Part shown: one piece after another, positions 1-7,449 of the stretch
Position numbering within the stretch: position 1 is the first letter of the stretch
Layout: each line of letters opens with the position of its first letter
Assembly (NCBI GenBank): GCA_023212695.1
Contig: JALCCG010000296.1
Span: forward strand, 1 to 25,687
Direction: 5' to 3'
Length of the DNA: 25,687 bases
Source: Sporisorium sorghi
Taxonomy: Eukaryota > Basidiomycota > Ustilaginomycetes > Ustilaginales > Ustilaginaceae
Notes under the pieces: model-generated
The model's input: the letters and a program-made list of their open reading frames with translations, nothing else
Database searches by the model: none
What the model was told of the DNA's origin: nothing
Translations under genes and position numbers: made by a program

Positions 1-55
1 GGGAGCGAAGGGGAGGTTGGGGGAAGGTGGGTTTTTTGGTCGGGTTTTTTGGGGT

Positions 56-111
<56 letters not shown>

Positions 112-338
112 CCCTTGCCTGAAGTGGAGCGGAAAAAGTTGGAACAAAAGGCCGAAAATTTTGCCGATTCAGGGTTCAACAAGTTCTTCTCATCATCTTT
201 TTTGCACCACCATCACTACGGCTCACTTGTAAGCCACCATGCCGCTCTTAGGCTGAAGAACCTCGATCATCTCTGACAAAGATAGGAGCATCTTTGGACT
301 GCGCTGCACCATTTCAAAGCGGGCCAAAGCGATTAACG
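1..338. other. Left edge and upstream region of the MTG1-like gene
   Basis: No gene is seen here. Positions 1-57 are a low-complexity G/T string of short homopolymers directly before a 54-T tract (58-111). That texture resembles a read that lost phase in a homopolymer, so these 57 bases may not be reliable. Positions 112-338 look like ordinary promoter and 5' leader sequence for the downstream plus-strand gene. The reading frame of that gene is open upstream of its first ATG but contains no earlier ATG. Confidence 0.55.
58..111. repeat. Poly(T) tract, 54 T
   Basis: Uninterrupted run of T about 230 nt upstream of the MTG1-like start codon. The true length is uncertain because short-read assemblies size such runs poorly. 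Confidence 0.9.
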
Positions 339-2144
339 ATGCTGCGGTGCATGGTGCGAGCAGCACCCAGCCTGACGAGGCGAACCAGTACGGCTGTCGT
401 AGCATCGACACAACACCGTCTCGCACCGGTTCGAACACTGACATCGTCGTCGCCGCTCAAAACCGCCCTCCCTTCTTCTCACACAACCCCGGACACGCCA
501 TCGACATCAGATGCAACCCCCAGCCCACCGGCAGGCACCTCTACCTTCACGCCACGCACGCACTTCGCTCTGCCCTCGACCACCCCCTCCTGGTACGCCG
601 GGCACATGGCGCGGGCGATCCGCTCGATGCCGTCCCTCCTCGCACGATACCCACCCCCTCTCGTCATAGAAGCGCGCGATGCGCGGCTGCCGCTCACCTC
701 GATCAACCCTGTGTTCGAAAAGCTGCTCAAAAAAGCGCCCACGGCCAACGACGGCCTCGACGACGCTGCATCGACGTGGCGGAGCCGCCGCTTAATCGTG
801 TACCTGAAGCGCGATCTGATCGACCCTTCTGTCGAAGCAGCGGTGCAGGGTGCGCTGCGCGCGCGCGATCCTCACCAAGCGGTGCTGTTCGTCGACACGC
901 GCGCGGACGCCGACGTGAAGCGGGTCCTGGCCTGGGTGACGCGGCAGGCACGGCGCATTGCTGCGGACGAAGCTGCACATCCCCCGCGGGCAAAGCCATC
1001 GGAGAAGGCACAGAGGCGGGCGAAGAAGGGGTTGTCAGGGGCGTTCAGGCATACGCCGACGCCGGAGGAGGGCGTGCGGCTGTTGATTCTGGGGATGCCG
1101 AACGTGGGCAAGAGCAGTCTGTTGAACGCGTTGAGGAGGGTGGGCACGGGCAAGGGGAAAGCGGCGAGCACGGCGCCGCATCCGGGGCATACGAGGAAGC
1201 TCACGGGGACGGTGCGGATAAGTAAGGCGGGCCCGGCGAAGGTCGAGCCGGAAGCGCAGCAGGAGGGTGGAAGGCGGTCGCGCAGGGTGTCTGCGATGCA
1301 GCATGATGAGGATCCTGCGGGTGGTGGCGGCGGTGGGGGCAGCTTCGTCATCTCCCCCTCACCAAGCAGCGAAGAAACTCATCCAACCACATCGCCCAGC
1401 GCGGACGCCGACACCCCGAAAGACCCGCCGATCTACGTCTACGACACACCGGGCGTCATGGTGCCCTTTCTCGGCCACGGCCCCTCCGGCGCCGAGCGCG
1501 GCCTCAAACTCGCCATCACCGCCGGCATCAAGGACTCGCTCTTCGACGTCCAGCTGCTCGCCGACTACATCCTCTACCGTCTCAACCTCCGCCCCCTGGC
1601 CTCCCCTCCCAGCTCTACCGACACGCACGAATTGCCGCCGTACATCCGCAACCTGCCGCTGTCCGTGCCGGAGTACTTGGCGACGTGCGACGATGCGGCA
1701 GGGCGGACGAATTCGATCCAGGAGCTGCTGTGGCATGTGGCGGGCAAGGCGCCGGGTTCGCTGCGCAAGGGCAACGTGCGCGATCTGGATGCGGCGGCGC
1801 AGTTTATGCTGCAGCACTGGCGGTTGGGCAAGTTGGATGCGAATACGGAGCTGGATCTGAATACGACGGATGAGGCCGAGATAGGGAGGAAGGTGGAGGA
1901 GTTTTTGCATGGCGCTGGCGAGGGAGGCGGTGCGGAGAGCGCGGGGAGAGCGAGGGAGGGGGGAGGTGCGGACAGGGCGGTAGATGGGGCGGGGGAAAGG
2001 AGCAAGACGCAGGTCAAGAAGCATCAGAAGGCAGCCGAGGTGCGGGCAAGGAAACGGAAACTCATGAGCAAGGGTATTGCGGTCGGTGGCAAGGCGCGGA
2101 GAGGTGGTCCTGGCGGTGGCGGCGGTAAGAAGAGGCGCAAGTGA
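339..2144 (+). CDS. MTG1: Mitochondrial ribosome-assembly GTPase, MTG1/YlqF family
   Basis: 601 aa from the first in-frame ATG (339). The frame is open further upstream, but only through a TTG. The N-terminus (about residues 1-45) is rich in Arg, Ser and Ala without acidic residues, as in a mitochondrial presequence. GTPase motifs occur in the circularly permuted order of the YlqF/MTG1 family: a G4-like YLKRD at 155-159, then the P-loop GMPNVGKSS at 252-260, then DTPG at 369-372. The WYAGHMARA segment before G4 is also typical of the family. Known role of the family: GTP-dependent maturation of the mitochondrial large ribosomal subunit at the inner membrane. Oddities are Leu at the usual Asn/Thr of G4, a roughly 70-residue low-complexity insert with a Gly run between G2 and G3, and a very basic Gly/Lys/Arg tail over the last 45 residues. 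The family call is firm; mitochondrial location is inferred. Confidence 0.9.
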   Translation: MLRCMVRAAPSLTRRTSTAVVASTQHRLAPVRTLTSSSPLKTALPSSHTTPDTPSTSDATPSPPAGTSTFTPRTHFALPSTTPSWYAGHMARAIRSMPSLLARYPPPLVIEARDARLPLTSINPVFEKLLKKAPTANDGLDDAASTWRSRRLIVYLKRDLIDPSVEAAVQGALRARDPHQAVLFVDTRADADVKRVLAWVTRQARRIAADEAAHPPRAKPSEKAQRRAKKGLSGAFRHTPTPEEGVRLLILGMPNVGKSSLLNALRRVGTGKGKAASTAPHPGHTRKLTGTVRISKAGPAKVEPEAQQEGGRRSRRVSAMQHDEDPAGGGGGGGSFVISPSPSSEETHPTTSPSADADTPKDPPIYVYDTPGVMVPFLGHGPSGAERGLKLAITAGIKDSLFDVQLLADYILYRLNLRPLASPPSSTDTHELPPYIRNLPLSVPEYLATCDDAAGRTNSIQELLWHVAGKAPGSLRKGNVRDLDAAAQFMLQHWRLGKLDANTELDLNTTDEAEIGRKVEEFLHGAGEGGGAESAGRAREGGGADRAVDGAGERSKTQVKKHQKAAEVRARKRKLMSKGIAVGGKARRGGPGGGGGKKRRK

Positions 2145-2413
2145 GGCAGCACGAGTTTAACGGCTCAAGATCAGATCCTCAGCATGTACCAGCAGCAGCA
2201 TCAACAAGCACAATGCATCGAGTCGGAGCTCTTGCTTCAGAGCAATTCACATTGACAGCACTTGACACTCAAAAGCATGTCCTCAATCAAACCCGCAGCT
2301 TCTTCTCCCGACGTAGTGTCTGCGACATTTCTATTCTGGTCACGGCACCGAACAAACTTTTTTTTTTTTTTTTTTAGACTGCAAAGCACTGCTGATCTAC
2401 GCTAGCCCTGCGC
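2145..2413. other. Convergent 3' intergenic region (MTG1 / FUM1)
   Basis: The 269 nt between the stop codons of two convergent genes must hold both 3' ends. It contains an 18-T tract at 2358-2375. No gene or structured RNA is seen. Confidence 0.6.
2358..2375. repeat. Poly(T) tract, 18 T
   Basis: Uninterrupted T run 39 nt beyond the FUM1 stop codon, in the shared 3' region of two convergent genes. Confidence 0.9.
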
Positions 2414-3493
2414 TCAGTTCTTGCCCTTGTACTCGGTAGGACCAAGCATGAACTCCGGGCGGACAATCTTCTTGAACTCCTCCTCGGTCAAGAAGCCAAG
2501 CGCCACGGTAGCATCGATCAGCTTAGTGCCCTCCTTGTGCGCCTTCTTGGCCGCAGCCGCAACATTGTCGTAACCCAGGTGCGAGTTCAGGATGGTCGCC
2601 AACATCAAGCTCTCGTTGAGGATCTTGTTGATCGTGTCGCGGTTGGCCTCGATACCGACAACGCAGTTCTTGGTAAACGAACGCGCGCCATCGGCGAGCA
2701 AGCGGATCGACTGGAGCAGGTTCTTGACCAGCACGGGCTTGAACACGTTGAGCTCGAACTGGCCGTACGAGCCCGCGACCGAGATGGTGGTGTTGTTGCC
2801 CATGACCTGCGCTGCGACCATGGTGAGCGCCTCGCACTGCGTCGGGTTCACCTTGCCCGGCATGATGGACGAACCGGGCTCGTTCTCCGGCAGGCTCAGC
2901 TCGCCCAACCCACAACGAGGTCCCGATCCGAGGTAGCGAATGTCGTTGGCAATCTTCATGAACGACACGGCGACCGTGTTGAGCGCACCGCTCGCCTCGA
3001 CGATGGCATCGTGTGCCGCGAGCGCCTCGAACTTGTTCTCGGCCGTCTCAAAGGCAAGGCCCGTGATGTTGGAGATCTCGGCCGCCACCTTCTTGTCGAA
3101 GCCGATGTAGGTGTTGAGACCGGTGCCGACAGCGGTACCGCCCTGGGCGAGCTGCGAGAGGCGCGGAATGACGCCCTTGACGCGCTCAATGCCATTCTCG
3201 ACCTGCTTGACGTACCCCGAAAACTCCTGGCCGAGCGTCAGGGGCGTAGCATCCTGCAAGTGGGTGCGGCCGATCTTGATAATGTCGTCAAACTCGGCAC
3301 GCTTGGCGTCGAGCGCAGCACGCAGCTCCTCGAGAGCGGGGAGGAGCGACTTGGTGATCTGGGTGACCGAAGCGACGTGCATGGCAGTGGGGAAAGTGTC
3401 GTTGGACGACTGGCTCATGTTGACGTGGTCGTTGGGGTGGACGGGCTTCTTGCTGCCCAGCTCACCGCCGAGGATCTCGATGGCGCGGTTGCT

Positions 3494-3530
<37 letters not shown>

Positions 3531-4576
3531 GAACCGGTCTGGAAGACGACGAGCGGGAAGTGACCGTGCAGCTTGCCGGCGATGACCTCGTCGGCGGCCT
3601 GGCAGATGGCGTCGGCGACCTTGGGGTCGAGACCGAACGACTTGTTGACGGTGGCGGCGGCCTTCTTGAGCACCCCGAATGCCTCGATGAGCGGCTCGGG
3701 CATGCGCTCCTGGGGTCCGCCGATGTCAAAGTTCTGGAGGGATCGCTGGGTCTGAGCACCCCAGTAGCGGTCGGCGGGGACCTGGAGAGGACCGAAGGTG
3801 TCCTTTTCGGAACGGAATTTGCCCTGCGACATGACGAATGCGGACGAGGCGAATGCTCGGGTGGCGGTGGGGGCGGCAGAGGCGACGGCGAGACGCGGGG
3901 CGACTCGAGCAGATGCCTGGGAGAGGCAGAGGAGCGAAGTGCGAAAAGTGGCCAAGTGGAGAGGTCAGCGATGAGAACGAATGTCGTGGTGGTAGTGACG
4001 GTTTGATAGCGACGACGACGACGACGACAAGATGGAAGCAACTTGAAAAGCAGGACAGAATGACCACGGTCCATGTGGAATGGCTAGGCGAGCTAAAGAG
4101 CATGAAGGAAGCGAACGGGCCAACCCGTTTGGTGGAGCGAGTAAGCAAGCCTCTCTTTTCTTCACCTCGCTCTGCCTTGCGCTGTGCATTCCGCTTTGTT
4201 TCATGCAACACCGCATCTTTCCGAATGGCAGTGTGATCCGCCGGTGATTCCCGTGTCTTCCGCCAGCCTTTTGAGGAGATTGAGAGCATTGCAGCAGCAG
4301 CAGCAGCAGCATCATCGGCGAATTCTTAGGCCCAGCCGAACGTGTTGTTCTGCTGCAGCTGTGACTACGCCTTGACCAACCCTGCGCGCGCCAGCCGAAA
4401 AGAATTCCAATCGGAATCGATTTGATTCTTTTTTTTTTTTTTTTTTTTGCCCTTCGCAACTCCCTCCGAAGCCTTTCTTTGCCGATGTGCTGTGTGCTGA
4501 TGCTCCAACGTCGATGCTGTGCGAACGTGTCGAAACTTACCCTGAGGGATCGGAGAGCGACAGATCGAGCAACCAT
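2414..4576 (-). CDS. FUM1: Fumarate hydratase class II, mitochondrial (two exons: 4541-4576 and 2414-3916)
   Basis: Converts fumarate and malate in the TCA cycle (homotetramer in the family). The long frame has no upstream ATG: an in-frame TGA lies near 3967, and the first internal ATG is 3832. I therefore place a 36-nt first exon, ATG at 4576 (context CAAAATGG), encoding [12 protein letters not shown]. It is followed by a consensus GTAAGT donor (4540-4535), a CTGAC branch site (3968-3964) and a CAG acceptor ending at 3917. The join is phase 0 and yields a 512-aa protein with an Arg/Ala-rich presequence to about residue 40. Catalytic elements are present: [11 protein letters not shown], the THLQDA histidine (H231), and the signature loop [10 protein letters not shown] at 360-369. 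Met41 sits exactly where the mature domain begins and could start a cytosolic form. The enzyme call is firm; the first exon is a splice inference. Confidence 0.93.
4291..4310. repeat. GCA trinucleotide microsatellite
   Basis: Six and two-thirds GCA units, located inside the predicted FUM1 intron. Confidence 0.85.
4429..4448. repeat. Poly(T) tract, 20 T
   Basis: Uninterrupted T run (A on the FUM1 coding strand) inside the predicted FUM1 intron. Confidence 0.9.
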
Positions 4577-5208
4577 TTTGAGAGAGACGTGCGTGAGGAT
4601 CGGAGAGGCAAGGAAGTGGATGGTGGATGAAGGAGAGAGAGAGAAGAGAAAAAGGAAAGATGCGTGTGGGAGAAAGAGAGAGAGAGAGAGAGCGAATCGG
4701 AACATCCGTGCAGCTCTTCCTCGGAAACAACTCTCACGGACCTTATTCCGACACTCTCTGCGCTTGAAAGGCACACCCCAGACCGGACACTTCCCTTCGC
4801 ATCTAATACATCTGTCAACATGTCACACTGTGATCAGATAGCGATAGCACCTATTCGACTGTCAGCACGTTCAACGTCAACGCTTGACCAGTCACTCCTA
4901 CCGAGTCTGCTTGAGCCTTCCCCATCATCCCTGCTGCAAAGCACGCTCTCCGGGCGTGGTCTTGGTCTCAACAGCGCACACACGGTCCTTCTGAACGCAG
5001 AACAAACGGGGCGGCAGCAAGACACAGATTCTCCCGCGAAGCTCGCCGTTGAAAATCCTCCTCTCGATCCGTGACTTTCCGAGGCTTTCTCAAAATTCAC
5101 CCGAACGAAAAAAGGCCTCCACTCTTCAGATCGCTTCGATCGGGGGATATCTTTGCGATTCGTCAACATCACTCACTTCTACCGACATCAATAGGGCTCT
5201 CTACACCG
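4577..5208. promoter_or_regulatory. FUM1 upstream region and Ima1-like 3' region
   Basis: These 632 nt separate the FUM1 start from the stop of the next minus-strand gene. An AG dinucleotide repeat (4675-4692), read as CT on the FUM1 coding strand, lies about 100 nt upstream of the ATG. That is a common position for pyrimidine-rich sequence near fungal transcription starts. No TATA box stands out. Short open frames on both strands lack recognisable content and are not called. Confidence 0.5.
4675..4692. repeat. AG dinucleotide repeat (9 units)
   Basis: Perfect AG repeat within a longer purine-rich stretch (about 4630-4692), upstream of FUM1. Confidence 0.85.
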
Positions 5209-7128
5209 TCAAGAGAACCCGAACCACTTGCTCCACTTTCTCGAACCGTCCGCGTTACCAGCGCCATCGTTGCGCTGCGGGGTTTCATCCAGCGACACCG
5301 CTCGCCCGAATACATCTTCTAGACCGGTCGGATTTTGTGGCTCCCAGAAGCGCTGTGGTCCTAGCTGGAAGTCGTTGTACGGAGTCGAGCGCTTGCATGT
5401 GCTCGTGCCAGCGGGGCCGGTTTGTGTGGCAGAAGAAAAGCCGGGCTTGGGCCAGTTGTGAGACCATGATGAAGCTGGAGGTGCAGGGATGCGGGCAGAA
5501 TCGTCTTCGAAGTCGTCGTCTGAGATGCAAGAGGCTCGGCGGGCAGTGTACGCTGCGGCATCCTCCATGACTGCATCGCCGTCTGCGTCGCGTTCCAAGC
5601 GAGGTATCGAACTGAGGTCTTCCTCAGCGTGAGGGAAGTGGATGGGATCGTTGTGACCATCCTGGCGATTCGATGCAAAGGATGGATGCGCAGCTCGGTC
5701 GTCCAAACTGAGACTCGTGAGAAGGGCATCGCTGCCGTGGTTTGACCGCTTCGACGCTCCTCCAACTGCGGTGATGGGTCGCGATACCAGTTGCAGTGGT
5801 GTAGACGAGCGGACTCGCAGCTGACACGCCACTACCGCAGTCAAGCCCGCTTCACTTATCAGCAATGACAAGGCGACTAGCTGAAGCAGCTCCAGTCGAC
5901 CTTTTCCCGTCGTAGATTCCATCCAATCCAGCGCTTTCGACGAGTCATCCGGCCTGAACATGACTATAAAAGTCCCCAGCAAGACGATGAAACGTAACGC
6001 TAGAATGATGCTCTGTGTAGTGCGCCACAGATCCGCACCTTTGACTTCGACTCGGAGCTGGCGTGCTCGTGCGCGTCCAATCGAGCGCTTGAGCGGGTTC
6101 ATCTTGCTACACTTGATGAGCAGGCTCGGTAGGAGAGACAGGGTGAAAAGCGCGAGCTCAGCCGTAAACAAAGAGATCGGCTCGCTCCAAACACGTTCCG
6201 CCACTCGATGTATTGTCGTGACCGTGTCGTGAGGCCATAACGCCGTCGCTAGGTACGCAGCCCACATGTTGAAATTGACCAGCACAAAGATGATCTTGGC
6301 CGGAATGGATCCGTTGTCCACATTGATAGTGCTGGGGAGGCAGCCTTTGACGCCAGTGCCCACACTCGATCGTGACGATGATGTTGGATGTGAAGCACCC
6401 GTCTGCTCCACATTGACCGCCATTGTCGATGATGTGCCGTCGACGTGACCATCAAGCCCGGTAATGGACGCCTTCTTCTTGAGATCCAGCCACCTCCCCA
6501 AACTCCAGCTCCTCGCAAACTGATCGCGCTCCGTAATCCTCTCCTCGACCTTGGGTGCGCAGTCCGAGCAGACTGGCGGGTATCGTGAAGCTATCGACGC
6601 CTCATACTCGGGAAGAAGTTGGAGCTTTTGCTGGTATTCCGGATCGTCCTCGCTCGGCAAATAGTCGGCGAGCATGTTGAGCGTGAGAACCTGGTTGGTC
6701 TGACACGTGTGACAGAACTTGAATGGCGTTTTCGCTGCGACCACGTTGGTGCGATGACTAGGCGAGGAAACAACCGATGCTTTGAGAGCTTGAGGTCGCG
6801 TGTGACGCACCAGCTGACTGCGGTCGCGATTCCACGCCTCGTCCCACATCGGCCGTGTGTACTGCTCGACAGGCGTTCCATCCTGCTCAGCGACGTTTTG
6901 GCAGTGACAACTCGAACAGTACCAGTTGGTGGGCGTGCCGGTGGAAATTGTGGACAAACTCGACGAAGTGGCCACGTTGTGCTGCGTGTGCGCAGTACCA
7001 GTGTCATTGTCGACTGCGCCCGGCTGCTTGTATGGCGGGAGGATGATGCTGGTGGTGCGGCAGAAGAAGCATTCTCGCTGTGGGTAGCCGGATGCACCCC
7101 TGCCTGTCCAAGGTAGCAACTTCCACAT
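5209..7128 (-). CDS. Ima1/TMEM201-like inner nuclear membrane protein
   Basis: 639 aa from an ATG in a good context (ACCATG). The N-terminal region has four CxxC pairs, C20/C23, C71/C74, C139/C142 and C187/C190, with the flanking WYCSSC, NVAEQDG and FCHTC features of the Ima1 N-terminal domain (S. pombe Ima1, animal SAMP1/NET5/TMEM201). These cysteines probably bind zinc. Four hydrophobic segments follow, at about 279-298, 318-338, 373-391 and 413-436. The C-terminal 200 residues are acidic/Ser-rich and look disordered. Known role of the family: inner nuclear envelope protein linking chromatin and the LINC machinery to the cytoskeleton. The gene is divergent from the RSM22 homologue across 321 nt. 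Function in this organism is inferred from family membership only. The low-complexity C-terminus is where an undetected intron would be easiest to miss. Confidence 0.82.
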   Translation of the reverse strand: MWKLLPWTGRGASGYPQRECFFCRTTSIILPPYKQPGAVDNDTGTAHTQHNVATSSSLSTISTGTPTNWYCSSCHCQNVAEQDGTPVEQYTRPMWDEAWNRDRSQLVRHTRPQALKASVVSSPSHRTNVVAAKTPFKFCHTCQTNQVLTLNMLADYLPSEDDPEYQQKLQLLPEYEASIASRYPPVCSDCAPKVEERITERDQFARSWSLGRWLDLKKKASITGLDGHVDGTSSTMAVNVEQTGASHPTSSSRSSVGTGVKGCLPSTINVDNGSIPAKIIFVLVNFNMWAAYLATALWPHDTVTTIHRVAERVWSEPISLFTAELALFTLSLLPSLLIKCSKMNPLKRSIGRARARQLRVEVKGADLWRTTQSIILALRFIVLLGTFIVMFRPDDSSKALDWMESTTGKGRLELLQLVALSLLISEAGLTAVVACQLRVRSSTPLQLVSRPITAVGGASKRSNHGSDALLTSLSLDDRAAHPSFASNRQDGHNDPIHFPHAEEDLSSIPRLERDADGDAVMEDAAAYTARRASCISDDDFEDDSARIPAPPASSWSHNWPKPGFSSATQTGPAGTSTCKRSTPYNDFQLGPQRFWEPQNPTGLEDVFGRAVSLDETPQRNDGAGNADGSRKWSKWFGFS

Positions 7129-7182
7129 GGTGAGCCGCCAGCAATGTGGCTACGAATGTCTTGCCATGGAGTTGTGAGTGCC

Positions 7183-7203
7183 TCGTCGTCGTCGTCGTCG
7201 TCG
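7183..7203. repeat. TCG trinucleotide microsatellite (7 units)
   Basis: Perfect TCG repeat 55 nt upstream of the Ima1-like start codon. Confidence 0.85.
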
Positions 7204-7299
7204 TATGATGATGGTGGTGGTCTGGATGGAGATGTCTTCGAGTGCCAATCAGCATTCGTTGCTTTCCAATTTTTTGATTTTCAGGGTCCAAAAACTGCG

Positions 7300-7300
<1 letters not shown>

Positions 7301-7377
<77 letters not shown>
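7301..7377. repeat. Poly(T) tract, 77 T
   Basis: Longest homopolymer in the window. It ends 72 nt before the RSM22 ATG, with T on the RSM22 coding strand. If translated it would give an absurd poly-Phe N-terminus, which argues against any start codon upstream of 7450. Confidence 0.9.
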
Positions 7378-7449
7378 CTCTTCTCCACTTCGACCAAAAG
7401 AAGCTTCTTCTCATTCCCTTTCTTCTCGCCACCATCAAGAAGGCGAACA

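Larger units (their letters stand above)
3917..4540 (-). other. Predicted 624-nt intron in the FUM1 presequence
   Basis: Read on the minus strand, the donor is AGG|GTAAGT at 4540, the branch site is CTGAC with its A at 3965, and the acceptor is CCCAG at 3917, followed by exon 2. The intron holds a 20-T tract (4429-4448), a GCA repeat (4291-4310) and a GAC repeat (4011-4028). It separates a 12-codon exon from the rest of the gene and could also hold a second transcription start for a form beginning at Met 3832. Confidence 0.75.
7129..7449. promoter_or_regulatory. Divergent promoter, Ima1-like / RSM22
   Basis: This 321-nt region serves both genes. It holds a TCG repeat (7183-7203), two CCAAT boxes on the plus strand (7245-7249 and 7266-7270; possible Hap-complex sites, which often control mitochondrial genes), and a 77-T tract (7301-7377). 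The palindrome AGAAGCTTCT (7399-7408) lies just before the RSM22 start. The assignment of factors is inference. Confidence 0.55.

Noticed and set aside
168..180. GGTTCAA string resembling a tRNA B box
   Set aside because: It lacks the trailing CC and no cloverleaf can be built around it. No tRNA or 5S gene was found on either strand.
2537..4006. 489-codon plus-strand frame opposite fumarase
   Set aside because: Begins with GTG and mirrors the fumarase codons. It is the usual GC-rich antisense shadow, with no recognisable domain.
3917..4165. Alternative first exon of FUM1 with a GAG|GTGAAG donor at 4165
   Set aside because: It is frame-compatible, but the donor lacks G at +5 and the exon is less presequence-like than the GTAAGT-linked exon at 4541-4576.
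4664..5074. 136-codon plus-strand frame
   Set aside because: Starts in an AG microsatellite, no domain, no conservation evidence.
7120..7136. 12-nt match (GGCTCACCATGT) between the Ima1-like start and 12949-12960 at the gap
   Set aside because: Matches of this length are expected by chance in a window this size, and the flanks do not match.
7144..7449. Upstream extension of the RSM22 frame
   Set aside because: It would put about 25 Phe residues from the poly-T tract into the protein. ATG 7450 is followed directly by a good presequence.
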